From assembly GCF_001308265.1 (NCBI RefSeq), contig NZ_CP012023.1, forward strand, positions 2,990,932 through 3,054,931: DNA of 64,000 nucleotides. The letters run 5' to 3'. Shown one piece after another: positions 1-10,184 of this stretch (the stretch's first letter is position 1; every line of letters starts with the position of its first letter). This DNA is from Celeribacter marinus. GTDB taxonomy: Bacteria; Pseudomonadota; Alphaproteobacteria; Rhodobacterales; Rhodobacteraceae. The notes under the pieces were generated by a model that searched no databases, was not told where the DNA came from, and saw only the letters and a list, made by a program, of their open reading frames with translations. A program made the position numbers and the translations under genes.

Positions 1-245
1 GTAAGTGTCGCGATGGTCGCCCCTGGCAAGGAAAACGCGACGATACCCGCATAAACAACCATGAAAAGCGCAACCGAGAGGCCGAAATGTGCATCGCGGT
101 ACGCCAAAAGCGCGCCTCGGTTCTGTGCCAAGGACTCAAAGCTCAGAGAATCGCGAAATAAAACCGCCAACCCAACTGCAATGGTGGCGAAAACAACGAT
201 AGGCCCGATGTGGCGACGTGTTTTTGGTGTACTGGGTTGTGCCAT
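1..245 (-). CDS. TVP38/TMEM64 (VTT-domain) membrane protein, N-terminal part
   Basis: The reading frame starts at an ATG and runs off the left edge of the window, so only about 81 residues are present. The start carries a basic stretch (KTRRH), one membrane segment at about residues 14-30, and a second hydrophobic region from about residue 48 that ends with FSLPGATIATL. That motif is typical of the TVP38/TMEM64 (SNARE-associated, VTT) membrane family. The family's biochemical role in bacteria is poorly defined. It is transcribed divergently from rpmH. The family call rests on the N-terminus only. Confidence 0.7.
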   Translation of the reverse strand, partial: MAQPSTPKTRRHIGPIVVFATIAVGLAVLFRDSLSFESLAQNRGALLAYRDAHFGLSVALFMVVYAGIVAFSLPGATIATL

Positions 246-417
246 GAGGCCCTCGCGTTCACTATGGACGGCGAACCTGCGCCATATGGCGCGGTATTGC
301 CACCTTAACAGTCCTTCTATTGCACTGTTCTCACGCGCGGTTGATCTGTCGCGAGCCGTTCTCTAGGGGTTTCGGACTGATACTGTCGAATTGTTACAGA
401 ATTCCCCACGACACGAA

Positions 418-446
418 TTGACAAGCTGCCTTTGGACACCTAAACG
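418..446 (+). promoter_or_regulatory. Candidate sigma-70 promoter of rpmH-rnpA-yidD operon
   Basis: A consensus TTGACA (418-423) is followed after exactly 17 bases by TAAACG (441-446), about 80 bases before the rpmH start. It is the only good match in the divergent gap and fits the heavy transcription expected of a ribosomal protein gene. This is inferred from sequence alone. Confidence 0.55.
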
Positions 447-524
447 CAGGGCTTCAATGAATGTCGGCCTTCGAATCTCACGCCTTGAGGTTTGGGTCAT
501 GACCAAACCGATGGAGATGGCGCG

Positions 525-659
525 ATGAAACGCACCTTTCAACCGAGTAACCTCGTCCGCAAACGCCGCCACGGTTTCCGTGCACGTATGGCAACTAAAG
601 CGGGCCGTAAGATCCTGAACGCACGTCGCGCACGCGGCCGCAAGTCGCTGTCCGCATAA
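525..659 (+). CDS. rpmH: 50S ribosomal protein L34
   Basis: A 44-residue, highly basic protein that starts [22 protein letters not shown] and ends RGRKSLSA. This is the full, characteristic L34 sequence at the usual bacterial length. It is a structural component of the large ribosomal subunit. It is the first gene of the conserved rpmH-rnpA-yidD-yidC neighbourhood, and rnpA begins 24 bases after its stop codon. It is preceded by a strong-looking promoter. Nothing unusual was seen. Confidence 0.97.
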
Positions 660-683
660 GGGCAGCCTTAGGGCTCTACGAAT

Positions 684-1139
684 ATGACACCGCCGGACGC
701 ACCCGAGGGAATGGCAATAGCCGGAACCAAAGGTCAGCGATCGGCGGTTTTGTCATGCTCTGACAACTCTTCAACCTCATCATTGATGACGTTGACCAAA
801 CGCGCAGATTTTTTGCGCGCTGCTCGTGCACGCCGGCAGGGCACTGGGAGTTTTTTGCTTCAAGCGCGCAAACGCAATGACGATGAGCAAACAACGGGAA
901 TTCGCGTTGGGTTTACCTGCTCTAAAAAGGTCGGCAACGCAGTCAAACGCAACCACGCCAAACGACGGCTCCGTGAAATTGCGCGCCATATCCTACCTGA
1001 GTTAGGGCATGATGGGTGGGATTACGTGTTAATCGGCAAAGCTGTAGACACCTCTGCGCGTCCGTTTGACCTCCTCCTCAAAGACATGCGATACGCAATG
1101 CGTAAAGTGCATGGCGAACCCAAACAGTCGCAGCCATGA
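684..1139 (+). CDS. rnpA: Ribonuclease P protein component
   Basis: Protein subunit of RNase P, which helps the catalytic RNA remove 5' leaders from pre-tRNAs. The 151-residue product has the family signature [23 protein letters not shown] at about residues 75-97, with the basic RNR-like patch that contacts RNA. It has an N-terminal extension of about 35 residues before the core ([11 protein letters not shown]), which I recall as common in Rhodobacteraceae. The upstream ATG is therefore kept as start, although the extension is weakly constrained. It lies 24 bases after rpmH and its end overlaps yidD by 4 bases, so the three are probably co-transcribed. Confidence 0.93.
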   Translation: MTPPDAPEGMAIAGTKGQRSAVLSCSDNSSTSSLMTLTKRADFLRAARARRQGTGSFLLQARKRNDDEQTTGIRVGFTCSKKVGNAVKRNHAKRRLREIARHILPELGHDGWDYVLIGKAVDTSARPFDLLLKDMRYAMRKVHGEPKQSQP

Positions 1140-1390
1140 CCCCCCTCGCATTTATCGTATCGCTCCCCGTTCGCGCCTACCGCTTGGTGTTTAGTCCGAT
1201 TGTTGGCTTTAATTGCCGCTATCAGCCCACGTGTAGCGCCTATGCTATGGAAGCCCTCGAAAAACACGGCGCGATCAAAGGTTCGCTCTTGGCCGCCAAA
1301 CGTATCGGGCGATGCCACCCGATGGGCGGCACAGGCTACGACCCAGTCCCAGACCCCAAAACACCCCCCAAGGACTCTCCCGATGCCTGA
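1136..1390 (+). CDS. yidD: Membrane protein insertion efficiency factor YidD
   Basis: Small (84-residue) inner-membrane-associated protein thought to help YidC-dependent insertion of membrane proteins. The diagnostic features are visible: an amphipathic N-terminus ([16 protein letters not shown]), the conserved [16 protein letters not shown] block with its cysteines, and [14 protein letters not shown] near the end. The start overlaps the rnpA stop (ATGA). The ttcA start overlaps the end of this gene by 8 bases in another frame, so translation is probably coupled. Confidence 0.95.
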   Translation: MTPLAFIVSLPVRAYRLVFSPIVGFNCRYQPTCSAYAMEALEKHGAIKGSLLAAKRIGRCHPMGGTGYDPVPDPKTPPKDSPDA

Positions 1391-2246
1391 TGACCTCGAC
1401 GACATCCACCCGCTCTTTCACGGTGCGCCCTCGACCACCGAATTCAAAAAGCTACGCAAACGGATTGTGCGCAATACACGCGAAGCGATTGAGCAGTACG
1501 GCATGATCGAACGCGGCGCGAAATGGTTGGTGTGCCTCTCGGGCGGAAAAGACAGCTATACGCTTTTGGCCGTCCTGTATGAGCTCAAATGGCGTGGACT
1601 TTTGCCTGTCGAGTTGATCGCCTGCAACCTAGATCAGGGTCAGCCCAACTTTCCCGCAACGGTTTTGCCCGCGTTTCTTGAGAAAATGGGCGTTCCGCAC
1701 CGCATTGAATACCAAGACACCTACTCCATTGTGATGGACAAAGTCCCTGCGGGGCGCACCTTTTGCGCGCTATGTTCGCGCCTGCGCCGTGGCAACCTGT
1801 ACCGAATTGCCCGCGAAGAGGGTTGTTCTGCGGTTGTGCTCGGCCATCACCGTGATGACATCTTGGAAACCCTGTTTATGAACCTGTTCCACGGCGGCCG
1901 CCTCGCGACGATGCCTCCGAAATTGGTCAACGAAGAGGGCGACCTCTTTCTCTATCGCCCCCTTGCCCACGTGGCCGAAGTCGATTGTGAGAAATTTGCA
2001 ACCGCGATGAACTACCCCATCATTCCATGTGACCTGTGCGGATCCCAAGACGGGCTACAACGCCAACAGGTCAAACAAATCCTTGATGGCTGGGAGAAAA
2101 ACGCACCCGGACGCAGACAGGTGATGTTCAAAGCGCTCACGAACATTCGCCCCTCTCATATGCTCGATCCAAAACTATTTGATTTTGCCGGATTGGAACT
2201 TTCGGAAAAAAGCGAAGAATCTACAGATATTCCGCGCCTGCGTTAA
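1383..2246 (+). CDS. ttcA: tRNA 2-thiocytidine(32) synthetase TtcA
   Basis: ATP-dependent enzyme that thiolates cytidine 32 of certain tRNAs with an iron-sulfur cluster. The 287-residue product has the PP-loop [10 protein letters not shown] near residue 54, the first cysteine pair in CALCSR, and a third cysteine in CDLCGS, together the TtcA signature. The frame is open upstream to position 1200, but that stretch is yidD in another frame. The start chosen is the ATG just before the yidD stop, giving a protein beginning [12 protein letters not shown], as expected for the family. Confidence 0.95.
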   Translation: MPDDLDDIHPLFHGAPSTTEFKKLRKRIVRNTREAIEQYGMIERGAKWLVCLSGGKDSYTLLAVLYELKWRGLLPVELIACNLDQGQPNFPATVLPAFLEKMGVPHRIEYQDTYSIVMDKVPAGRTFCALCSRLRRGNLYRIAREEGCSAVVLGHHRDDILETLFMNLFHGGRLATMPPKLVNEEGDLFLYRPLAHVAEVDCEKFATAMNYPIIPCDLCGSQDGLQRQQVKQILDGWEKNAPGRRQVMFKALTNIRPSHMLDPKLFDFAGLELSEKSEESTDIPRLR

Positions 2247-2310
2247 CCTGACAGCCACCTTTTTGCGCGTATTTATCACTTAAGGATCGCCCACATAAAC
2301 GGCGCGATAG

Positions 2311-3849
2311 ATGAGGTGGCACGTGAGAAAACCCGTTGCAGTTCCAGATTTTGCGACCTTGCGCCGTATCGCGGCCAAGCCCCAGAGCATTGCGTTTCTT
2401 CCTGCGATATTTCTGGCCGCCTACTGGTTTGGGGGCGAGGCCGCGCTCATTGTATCCTCGGTGATATTTCCCGCAGCTGTCTATGCGTTTTACGCGGACC
2501 GCGCGCGCCCACACCAAAGAGATGGACAAACGGGCCTACCGCTTCGCCCTGCTTTTATTACAACACTTGATGGCGTTTTGGAGACATCTGTCGCTAACGG
2601 GCGCACAACCGCGTGCCTCATGATCGAAATTGAGAACCTTGGTGCGATATCTGCGTCCTATGGCGTTGAAACCACGCATACGTTACAAAAAATCGCGGCA
2701 AAACGCATTGTCGAGACGGTAAGAGAGCACGATATCGTAGCAAAGCTGGCTGAGAGCCGTTTTGCAGTTGCTCTTGCGCCCGTCCATCGCGCCGACCTTG
2801 AGACCTTGATACAGCTGTCGTCTCGCATTCAGGCCGCCCTCGCAGAGCCATATTCTATCAATGCATCCAAAATATATGGATCGGCATCAATCGGATTTTG
2901 CACCCCCACGCGCGCGCCAGCACAAACCGCAGCGGCGTATATAGACGCCGCAGAGGTGGCGCTTTTGGACGCTATCCATAACGGATCGGGTTCAATTCGG
3001 GCCTACTCGTCAGACCTCACTGGACGCCAGTCGGCACAAACCTGCGATCCTGATGAACTCGGAGCGGCCCTTGAAAATGGCCATATCGTGCCGTGGTTCC
3101 AACCCCAAGTATCGACAGACACAGGCGAAGTGACGGGAATGGAGGCCTTGGCACGCTGGGAGCATCCCGAGCGCGGCGTGATTCTCCCCGCCACATTTCT
3201 TCCCGTGCTGGAAGAACTTGGGCTTTTGGAGCGTCTGGGCGAAGTGATCCGGTTCCACGCTCTGTCTGCGCTACGCGACTGGGATCAGGGCGACGTCAAA
3301 ATCGGCTCTATCTCTGTTAACTTCACGGCCACCGAACTTGCAAACCCGAAACTGGTGGAAAAGCTGACTTGGGAGTTGGACCGGTTTGACCTATCTCCTG
3401 ACCGTCTCGAAATTGAAATTCTGGAAAATGTGATTGCTGCGACTGATGATGACATCATCCCACGCAACATACGAGCGCTCAAGGCAATTGGGTGTCGTAT
3501 CGACCTTGATGACTATGGAACGGGCCACGCCTCGATTGCGAATATCCGCCGGTTTTCCGTGGACCGGATAAAGATTGATCGCTCCTATGTGGCGCGGTGT
3601 GATCGTGATCGCGAACAACAAAACATGCTGACTGCAATTTTGACAATGGCAGAGCAATTGAACTTGGAAACACTGGCCGAGGGCGTTGAAACGCTCGGAG
3701 AGCACGCGATGCTTGCCCAACTGGGATGTGGATACGTACAGGGATTTTCAGTGTCGCGCCCTCTCCCCGAAGCAAATGTACGCGCATGGTTGGCGCAACA
3801 TCATACAAAAATTGCATCGGCTCCAACCATCGGACGCCACGCGGGATAA
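2311..3849 (+). CDS. Membrane-anchored GGDEF/EAL protein, probable c-di-GMP phosphodiesterase
   Basis: 512 residues. Two hydrophobic segments lie at about residues 27-63, followed by a GGDEF-like domain (about 75-235) and an EAL domain (about 250-495). The GGDEF signature is replaced by AESRF, so cyclase activity is unlikely. The EAL domain keeps its key motifs: EALARW, the Asn/Glu positions in VNFTATEL and EILEN, DDYGTG, the Lys of IKIDRSYV, the Glu of LAEGVET and the Gln of GYVQGF. It should therefore hydrolyse c-di-GMP. A GTG at 2323, preceded by GAGGTGG, is an alternative start with a better ribosome-binding site. The gene sits between ttcA and yidC on the same strand. Confidence 0.9.
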   Translation: MRWHVRKPVAVPDFATLRRIAAKPQSIAFLPAIFLAAYWFGGEAALIVSSVIFPAAVYAFYADRARPHQRDGQTGLPLRPAFITTLDGVLETSVANGRTTACLMIEIENLGAISASYGVETTHTLQKIAAKRIVETVREHDIVAKLAESRFAVALAPVHRADLETLIQLSSRIQAALAEPYSINASKIYGSASIGFCTPTRAPAQTAAAYIDAAEVALLDAIHNGSGSIRAYSSDLTGRQSAQTCDPDELGAALENGHIVPWFQPQVSTDTGEVTGMEALARWEHPERGVILPATFLPVLEELGLLERLGEVIRFHALSALRDWDQGDVKIGSISVNFTATELANPKLVEKLTWELDRFDLSPDRLEIEILENVIAATDDDIIPRNIRALKAIGCRIDLDDYGTGHASIANIRRFSVDRIKIDRSYVARCDRDREQQNMLTAILTMAEQLNLETLAEGVETLGEHAMLAQLGCGYVQGFSVSRPLPEANVRAWLAQHHTKIASAPTIGRHAG

Positions 3850-3987
3850 GCCGATAAACGCCTTGCGCGCGCGTCACACCGTTCACTTTGCCGCAAAACA
3901 CCCCATTTTCGGGCAAAACAGCTTGACCTTTGGGCTCTAGGCAGATTGAACCTGCACAGATAGAATTCCAAAAATCAGGCGGCCGGA

Positions 3988-5817
3988 ATGGACGATCAAA
4001 ACAAGAATCTGATCCTTGCAGTTGTGCTTAGCGGGATCGTGTTGCTCACGTGGACATACTTTTTCCCCGCGCCGGAGCCAGTCATAGATCCGAACGCACC
4101 TACAGTTCAGCAAAGTGTGGCATCTCAAGGTGCAGCGGGCGACACAATCGCGCTTGCCCCGCCCTCAACCGATGCGGGCATAACGACAAATGGCGCGGTG
4201 ACGCAACCCGCCACAACGGTTTCAGATGCGCCCCGCATCGACATTGAAACGGACCGCGTTGTCGGCTCGATTTCGCTGATCGGTGGCCGGATTGATGACC
4301 TGTCCCTCAAAGACTACAAAACCGAGCTGGATAGCGACGAGATTGTCACATTGCTGACCCCCGTGGGGTCCGATGCGCCATATTACGCGGTATATGGTTG
4401 GGCACCCGGTGGCGATCTGACCGGTGCTGACGTGCCGAGTGCGAACACCGAGTGGTCCGTTGAAAGCGGCAATGCACTTGGTCTGGACGCCCCTGTGACC
4501 CTCGTTTGGGAAAACGATAGCGGTTTGGTGTTTCGTCGTACAATTTCCATCGACAAAGACTACCTCTTCACCATCACACAGTCCGTTGAAAACAAAGGGG
4601 CAGATGCCAAACGCATGGCGGCCTACGGGATTGTCGCACGCCACGGCACACCCGAAGTGTCGCGTTACTTTGTACTGCATGAGGGGCTTGTCCGCTTGAC
4701 AGACAAAACCCTCGAAGAGGCCGATTACAAAGACATTGCAGACTATGACATGATCGCACGCGAGGGCGCACAAGCCTCCGTCGCTCAGGTTGAAGAAAAC
4801 GGTTGGGTCGGCTTTACCGACAAAAACTGGATGACCACACTCGTTCCGCAACCCGGACAATCCTTCACCTCCGTTGTGAAATACGTGGCAAACTCGGAAA
4901 TCTACCAAGTAGAAAGCCGCCTACCCGCGCAAACCATTGAACCGGGCGCTTCGGTTGAAAACACCACCTATCTCTTTGCTGGAGCAAAGGAATGGGAGGC
5001 GATCAAGCGGTATCAAGACGAAGTCGGCATCTATCACTTTGTCGATTCGATTGACTGGGGTTGGTTCTTCTTCTTCACCAAGCCAATCTTTCGTCTGCTG
5101 CACGCTCTGAATGCCATTATTGGCAACATGGGTTGGTCGATTATCGTTCTGACGCTGATCATCAAAGGCATCATGTTCCCGCTCGCTTACAAATCCTACG
5201 TCTCTATGGCGCGGATGAAAGAGCTTCAGCCAGAAATGGAAAAGCTCAAGGAAGAGGCAGGTGATGACCGCGAGAAGATGCAGCGCGGCATGATGGACCT
5301 CTACAAAAAGAACAAGGTGAACCCCGCCTCGGGCTGTTTGCCACTGATCCTACAGATCCCCGTGTTCTTCTCACTCTATAAGGTGATTTTCGTCACCATC
5401 GAATTGCGGCATGCCCCATGGCTCGGTTGGATTCGCGACCTGTCAGCCCCCGATCCATCGTCGATCCTGAACCTGTTTGGCCTGCTGTCTTTCGCACCGC
5501 CCGAGCCCGGTTCGATATTCGCGATCCTGTCGCTTGGTATTTTGCCGATCTTGCTTGGCATCTCAATGTGGCTTCAGCAAAAACTGAACCCCGCGCCCAC
5601 CGACCCAAGCCAGAAAATGATCATGGCGTGGATGCCATGGGTGTTCATGTTCATGCTCGGCAGCTTTGCGTCCGGTCTCGTCCTGTACTGGATCGCGAAC
5701 AACACAATCACATTCACGCAGCAGTACCTGATCATGCGCAGCCACGGCCATAAGCCGGAAGTTCTGGGTAATATCTTGGGTTCGTTGCGCTCTAAGAAAA
5801 AGGAGGACGCGTCCTAA
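3988..5817 (+). CDS. yidC: Membrane protein insertase YidC
   Basis: Inserts and folds inner-membrane proteins, alone or with SecYEG. The 609-residue product has the expected Gram-negative plan: an N-terminal membrane anchor (residues 8-25), a low-complexity linker, a large periplasmic domain to about residue 350, then the conserved 60-kDa insertase core with its membrane hairpins (GWSIIVLTLIIKGIMFPL, PASGCLPLILQIPVFFSLYKV, GLVLYWIANNTITFTQQ). It ends with a basic tail (LRSKKKEDAS) that binds ribosomes in this family. engB follows after 16 bases. Confidence 0.97.
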   Translation: MDDQNKNLILAVVLSGIVLLTWTYFFPAPEPVIDPNAPTVQQSVASQGAAGDTIALAPPSTDAGITTNGAVTQPATTVSDAPRIDIETDRVVGSISLIGGRIDDLSLKDYKTELDSDEIVTLLTPVGSDAPYYAVYGWAPGGDLTGADVPSANTEWSVESGNALGLDAPVTLVWENDSGLVFRRTISIDKDYLFTITQSVENKGADAKRMAAYGIVARHGTPEVSRYFVLHEGLVRLTDKTLEEADYKDIADYDMIAREGAQASVAQVEENGWVGFTDKNWMTTLVPQPGQSFTSVVKYVANSEIYQVESRLPAQTIEPGASVENTTYLFAGAKEWEAIKRYQDEVGIYHFVDSIDWGWFFFFTKPIFRLLHALNAIIGNMGWSIIVLTLIIKGIMFPLAYKSYVSMARMKELQPEMEKLKEEAGDDREKMQRGMMDLYKKNKVNPASGCLPLILQIPVFFSLYKVIFVTIELRHAPWLGWIRDLSAPDPSSILNLFGLLSFAPPEPGSIFAILSLGILPILLGISMWLQQKLNPAPTDPSQKMIMAWMPWVFMFMLGSFASGLVLYWIANNTITFTQQYLIMRSHGHKPEVLGNILGSLRSKKKEDAS

Positions 5818-5833
5818 CGGGCGCGTCTCACTC

Positions 5834-6481
5834 ATGAAGCTAACATTCCCCATCGTAGAACCAGATGCTGCATCCTTGGAAAAGGGTCGTTTGCTCTTTG
5901 CGGGCGAAACCGACTTTGTCAAAGGTGTCGTCGCAATGGACGGCATGCCGCCAGATGACCGCATCGAAGTCTGTTTTGCAGGGCGCTCAAACGTTGGCAA
6001 ATCATCACTGATCAATGCGCTAACAGGGCGCAAGGCACTCGCACGAGCGTCCAACACACCGGGTCGCACACAAGAGATCAACTTTTTCACGTGCGGTGAA
6101 AGTCACTACCTTGTGGACCTTCCGGGCTATGGCTACGCCAAAGCCCCGATCAAAACAGTCGAGAAATGGCAACGTCTTCTGAAAGCCTACCTGTCTGGTC
6201 GCGCGACTCTGCGCCGTGCATTCGTTCTCATAGATAGCCGCCACGGCGTGAAATCCGTCGACGAAGAGATCATGACACGCCTCGACAAATCCGCCGTTAC
6301 ATTCCAAGTGGTGATGACCAAAGCGGATAAGGTCAAAGACGTCGAGCGCGAGAAAATTATGCAGCAAGTCCGTGAAAAGATCGCACAACACCCAGCCGCC
6401 TACCCCGAGATGATCATTACGTCCTCGGAAAAAGGCTGGGGTGTCGATGTCCTGCGCGCAGTTATTGCAAACCTCGTTTGA
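5834..6481 (+). CDS. engB: Ribosome biogenesis GTP-binding protein EngB (YsxC/YihA)
   Basis: GTPase needed for assembly of the large ribosomal subunit. The 215-residue product shows all G motifs: G1 GRSNVGKSS (about 50-58), G2 threonine in NTPGRTQ, G3 DLPGYGYA (about 95), G4 TKAD (about 162) and a G5-like SSEKG. It has the N-terminal extension of about 40 residues usual in alphaproteobacteria. It starts 16 bases after yidC and is probably part of the same transcript. A perfect stem-loop follows its stop codon. Confidence 0.96.
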   Translation: MKLTFPIVEPDAASLEKGRLLFAGETDFVKGVVAMDGMPPDDRIEVCFAGRSNVGKSSLINALTGRKALARASNTPGRTQEINFFTCGESHYLVDLPGYGYAKAPIKTVEKWQRLLKAYLSGRATLRRAFVLIDSRHGVKSVDEEIMTRLDKSAVTFQVVMTKADKVKDVEREKIMQQVREKIAQHPAAYPEMIITSSEKGWGVDVLRAVIANLV

Positions 6482-6493
6482 TCCAAGAATATT

Positions 6494-6526
6494 CGATAAG
6501 ACATCTCCTTTATCTGTGTCTTATCG
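6494..6526 (+). terminator. Stem-loop after engB
   Basis: A perfect 10-bp inverted repeat, CGATAAGACA (6494-6503) and TGTCTTATCG (6517-6526), with a 13-base loop. It lies between engB and argB. There is no T-tract, so it may be an mRNA-stabilising hairpin rather than a true intrinsic terminator. Confidence 0.45.
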
Positions 6527-6577
6527 GTGACTTGCAGGGCGGCCCACCTTCACGGTATTGATGGATAACGCTCGTCA

Positions 6578-7483
6578 ATGGATGCCATGGATATGAAGAA
6601 GCAAGATATGAACAGAGACTGGATCGCCACCGCCCGCACTCTTTCCCAAGCACTGCCATTCTTGCAGCGCTATGAGGGCGCAACTGTGGTCATCAAGTTG
6701 GGCGGGCATGCCATGGGCTCTGATGAAGCCATGGAAGATTTCGCCCGTGATGTCGTTCTCATGCAGCAAGTCGGGGTGAAGCCCGTCATCGTTCATGGTG
6801 GCGGCCCGATGATCAACCAAATGCTGGATAAACTCGGCATCGAGAGCACGTTCGTGAATGGCAAGCGGGTCACAGACAAAGCAACTGTTGAAGTCGTCGA
6901 AATGGTGCTGTCCGGACTTGTGAACAAGCGGATTGTGCAGGCAATCAACGGCCAAGGCGGACGCGCGGTTGGCATATCCGGCAAGGATGCCAACCTCATG
7001 ATCTGTGAACAAACAAATGCTGATTTGGGCTTTGTTGGGACGCCTGTCGAGATGGATCCGCGCATCATTCGTGAACTTGGCGATGAAAACCTCATTCCGG
7101 TGATTGCGCCGCTTGGTGCGGGTAAAAACGGTGAAACCTTTAACGTGAATGGCGATACGGCCGCGGGTGCGATCGCTGGCGCGCTGAAAGCTGACCGCCT
7201 GCTGTTGCTCACCGATGTTTCTGGCGTTAAAGGCAGCGATGGCGAGGTACTCACCGCCCTCAACTCAGAGCAAATTATTGAGCTGACCAACGAGGGTGTG
7301 ATTGCCGGAGGCATGATTCCGAAAACTCAAACGGCACTTGACGCACTCCAAGAGGGTGTTCGCGCTGTGGTCATCCTAGATGGGCGCGCCCCCAACGCCT
7401 GTTTGCTTGAGCTTTTCACAGAACATGGGGCCGGTTCGCTCATTCGAGACACGCCACCGACCGTACGTCCGCAAAGCGCGTAA
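6578..7483 (+). CDS. argB: Acetylglutamate kinase
   Basis: Second enzyme of arginine synthesis; phosphorylates N-acetylglutamate. The 301-residue protein has the amino-acid-kinase motifs KLGGHAMG (about 38-45), VHGGGPMIN (about 72), the FVNGKRVTD block, [16 protein letters not shown], and [11 protein letters not shown] near the C-terminus. The length fits the arginine-sensitive hexameric type, with the N-terminal helix that mediates allosteric feedback. The start is uncertain among three in-frame ATGs within the first 30 bases. The stop codon overlaps the start of the next gene by one base. Confidence 0.95.
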   Translation: MDAMDMKKQDMNRDWIATARTLSQALPFLQRYEGATVVIKLGGHAMGSDEAMEDFARDVVLMQQVGVKPVIVHGGGPMINQMLDKLGIESTFVNGKRVTDKATVEVVEMVLSGLVNKRIVQAINGQGGRAVGISGKDANLMICEQTNADLGFVGTPVEMDPRIIRELGDENLIPVIAPLGAGKNGETFNVNGDTAAGAIAGALKADRLLLLTDVSGVKGSDGEVLTALNSEQIIELTNEGVIAGGMIPKTQTALDALQEGVRAVVILDGRAPNACLLELFTEHGAGSLIRDTPPTVRPQSA

Positions 7484-7989
7484 TGTCTTTGCGCCTCATT
7501 GCAATGCGTCATGCGAAGTCGAGCTGGGGAGATCCTCTGCTGTCAGACTTTGAACGCCCTCTCAATGAGCGCGGGCATAGTGACGCCCTTGCAATGGGGA
7601 ATTGGTTATCACAAATGGGCTATGTCCCCGACACAGTTGTCTTGTCGTCCTCGGTGCGCACCACACAGACCTGTGCGTGCGTCCTAAACGCGTTAGATGC
7701 TGTGCCCAACCAGATGTCGACAAAGGCGCTCTATCACGCGCCTGATTTCCAGATTTTGCGTGCCCTAGCACAGGCCAAGGGCGACACTGTTCTGCTCATT
7801 GCCCATAATCCCGGTATCGGAGATTTCGTTTCGCACTTTGCGTCTCACCCCGTCGCACACCCAGACTTTGTGCGTTACCCAACCTGTGCAACGACAGTGT
7901 TTGACGTCGACGTGGCCACATGGGCGCAGGCAAAGTTTGGTGAAAACCGTGTGATTGATTTCATCACGCCGCGCGAGTTGAAACCGTAA
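7483..7989 (+). CDS. SixA-like histidine phosphatase
   Basis: A 168-residue member of the phosphoglycerate-mutase-like superfamily of the short SixA type. The catalytic RH dyad is in AMRHAKSSW (residues 9-10), a second block reads SSSVRTTQT, and the second catalytic histidine lies in LIAHNPGIGDF. SixA removes phosphate from phosphohistidine on HPt domains or PTS proteins in E. coli; the substrate here is unknown. Its ATG overlaps the argB stop (TAATG), indicating translational coupling. It ends just before a strong terminator shared with the convergent bzt operon. Confidence 0.85.
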   Translation: MSLRLIAMRHAKSSWGDPLLSDFERPLNERGHSDALAMGNWLSQMGYVPDTVVLSSSVRTTQTCACVLNALDAVPNQMSTKALYHAPDFQILRALAQAKGDTVLLIAHNPGIGDFVSHFASHPVAHPDFVRYPTCATTVFDVDVATWAQAKFGENRVIDFITPRELKP

Positions 7990-8011
7990 ACAGCACAGCA
8001 CACGAAATACG

Positions 8012-8039
8012 AAAAGGGCGCCACATCGGGCGCCCTTTT
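8012..8039 (+). terminator. Bidirectional intrinsic terminator (sixA / bztD)
   Basis: A perfect 11-bp stem, AAAAGGGCGCC (8012-8022) with GGCGCCCTTTT (8029-8039), and a 6-base loop between two convergent genes. The A- and T-rich flanks allow termination in both directions. Confidence 0.85.
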
Positions 8040-8064
8040 GTTTGCTTGGTCTTGCGCGGAGGCG

Positions 8065-8853
8065 TTAGTGACCCAAAATTTGGCTCAAGAACAATTTGGT
8101 GCGATCTGACTGCGGATTGTTAAAGAACTCTTCTGGTTCGTTTTGCTCCACAATCTGGCCTTGGTCCATAAAGATCACGCGGTTGGCGACCTGACGGGCA
8201 AAGCCCATCTCGTGGGTCACGCACAGCATGGTCATGCCCTCTTCGGCGAGCTCGATCATTGTATCCAACACTTCCTTGATCATTTCTGGGTCAAGGGCGG
8301 ATGTCGGCTCATCGAACAGCATAATGCGTGGCTGCATACATAGTGAGCGCGCGATAGCCACACGTTGTTGCTGGCCACCCGATAGCATGCCGGGATACTT
8401 GTCGGCCTGCTCGGGGATTTTCACCTTTTCGAGGAAATGCATCGCAAGTGCTTCTGCTTCCTTCTTGGGTGTTTTGCGCACCCACATCGGTGCGAGCGTG
8501 CAGTTTTCCAAGATCGTCAGATGCGGAAAGAGGTTGAAGTGCTGAAAACACATTCCAACTTCAGATCTGATCTTGTCGATGTTTTTGAGGTCTGAGGACA
8601 ACTCTGTGCCATCCACAATAATCTGACCTTTTTGGTGCTCTTCAAGGCGGTTGATGCAACGGATCATCGTCGATTTACCCGACCCTGACGGCCCTGCGAT
8701 AACGATCCGCTCACCTTGATTGACGGTCAAATTGATATCGCGAAGGACGTGAAAGTCACCATACCATTTGTTCATATTGGTGATCTGAATTGCGACCTCA
8801 TCGGAAACCTGCATCTGGCTGCGATTGATCGTGCGTTCTTGTACGAGAGACAT
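8065..8853 (-). CDS. bztD: Amino acid ABC transporter, ATP-binding protein
   Basis: Energises uptake of acidic amino acids and their amides. The 262-residue ATPase has Walker [10 protein letters not shown] (54-62), a Q-loop (CFQHFNLFP), signature LSGGQQQR (157-164) and Walker [14 protein letters not shown] (177-189), with a typical polar-amino-acid family D-loop and H-loop (CVTHEMGFA). It is the last gene of a four-gene minus-strand operon and starts 16 bases after the bztC stop. The Bzt/Aap assignment comes from the whole operon, whose two large permeases are characteristic of this system. Confidence 0.9.
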   Translation of the reverse strand: MSLVQERTINRSQMQVSDEVAIQITNMNKWYGDFHVLRDINLTVNQGERIVIAGPSGSGKSTMIRCINRLEEHQKGQIIVDGTELSSDLKNIDKIRSEVGMCFQHFNLFPHLTILENCTLAPMWVRKTPKKEAEALAMHFLEKVKIPEQADKYPGMLSGGQQQRVAIARSLCMQPRIMLFDEPTSALDPEMIKEVLDTMIELAEEGMTMLCVTHEMGFARQVANRVIFMDQGQIVEQNEPEEFFNNPQSDRTKLFLSQILGH

Positions 8854-8869
8854 GTTCTGGTCTCCTTTC

Positions 8870-10183
8870 TTAATGATGATCTGTGCGCAGCTTGCGCTCT
8901 AGCCACTGGGAATATTGCGACATTGCAAAGCAACTGACCCAGAAAACCAACCCGATGAAGATAAACAATTCCCAATACACGCCGTTCCATGCCGAGTTGG
9001 CTCGAATGGCGTTTGACAGGCCAAGCATGTCAAAGATGCCGATAAACATCACCAACGTGGTGTCCTTAAACAGCCCGATAAAGGTGTTCACGATACCCGG
9101 AATAGAGATCTTCAAGGCCTGCGGCATAATGATGAGGCGCTGCGCCTTCCAATAGTCGAGACCAAGAGCATCGGCCGCCTCGTATTGCCCTTTAGGCAGC
9201 GCCGCGAGACCACCACGGATCACCTCGGCCATATAAGCAGAGGCAAACATCGTCACCATGATGATAACGCGGACGGTCAAATCGAAAGACGTGTTGGGCG
9301 GCAAGAAGTAGTTCAAGATCAAGGACGCCGTGAACAACAAGGTGATCAGCGGCACGCCACGAATGAACTCGATGAAGCCAACACAGATTGCTTTTACAAT
9401 CAACAAGTCAGACTGCCGACCAAGAGCCAAAACGACACCGATGGGCAATGACATCGCGATACCTGCGATACCGATGATCACGCAGATCATAAAGCCACCA
9501 AGTTCGCGGCTCTCAACTTCGAGCAAATGCCCCACTGGCAGGGTCGCATCAAGCATGGATACAACGGCTGGACCCACAAAAATGAACCATACAAATGCGG
9601 CAGCTAGCCCTATGAAAAGCGCAATTAGGTCGCCAAAGCGCGCCGCGATCCGCATCGCGACGAAACCTACCGCAAATCCGGCGGCGGCCCCAAGTGGCCC
9701 CCAAACGGTTCCGCCCCAAACAAGCCAAACCATCAAAAATGGAAACGCGGCCGAGACCCATAGAAGTTTGCGCGGCAAAGCGTCAAACAGAATTGGCGCT
9801 ATCGCAACGAGCATAACAACGAACGCTAAATTGGCGCGCCAATACTCTGTGTTCGGATAGAAACCATATAGGAGTTGGTTCCAACGTTCGGTCAAAACCG
9901 CCCAACAGGCGTAATGAGTATTCCCAAACTTCGCATTGAGGATGTCACGGCACTCGGACAGGCTATCAGCTTGCCATACTCCGCCAAGCATCCACGGCAA
10001 CGAGCCCGCAAGAAGTTTGTAGATAACAAAGATAGAGACAATCGTGAGGATCGAGTTGAACCAACCGGAAAACAGGTTCTCTTGGACCCAACGCACGGCA
10101 CCCACATTGGAACGGGGGGCCGGCTTTTGCTCTAGCATCGTGTCGCGGACATAGGCGACGGTGTGTGATTGTGTATCGTTCAT
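8870..10183 (-). CDS. bztC: Amino acid ABC transporter permease (BztC/AapM type)
   Basis: A 437-residue inner-membrane permease, much longer than the usual 220-residue HisM-type protein. It has extra N-terminal membrane segments (about residues 45-210) before the transport domain, as known for BztC/AapM. The EAA loop, which docks the ATPase, reads [24 protein letters not shown] in the C-terminal third. It follows bztB by one base and precedes bztD by 16, so the four genes are one transcription unit. Confidence 0.92.
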   Translation of the reverse strand: MNDTQSHTVAYVRDTMLEQKPAPRSNVGAVRWVQENLFSGWFNSILTIVSIFVIYKLLAGSLPWMLGGVWQADSLSECRDILNAKFGNTHYACWAVLTERWNQLLYGFYPNTEYWRANLAFVVMLVAIAPILFDALPRKLLWVSAAFPFLMVWLVWGGTVWGPLGAAAGFAVGFVAMRIAARFGDLIALFIGLAAAFVWFIFVGPAVVSMLDATLPVGHLLEVESRELGGFMICVIIGIAGIAMSLPIGVVLALGRQSDLLIVKAICVGFIEFIRGVPLITLLFTASLILNYFLPPNTSFDLTVRVIIMVTMFASAYMAEVIRGGLAALPKGQYEAADALGLDYWKAQRLIIMPQALKISIPGIVNTFIGLFKDTTLVMFIGIFDMLGLSNAIRANSAWNGVYWELFIFIGLVFWVSCFAMSQYSQWLERKLRTDHH

Positions 10184-10184
10184 C

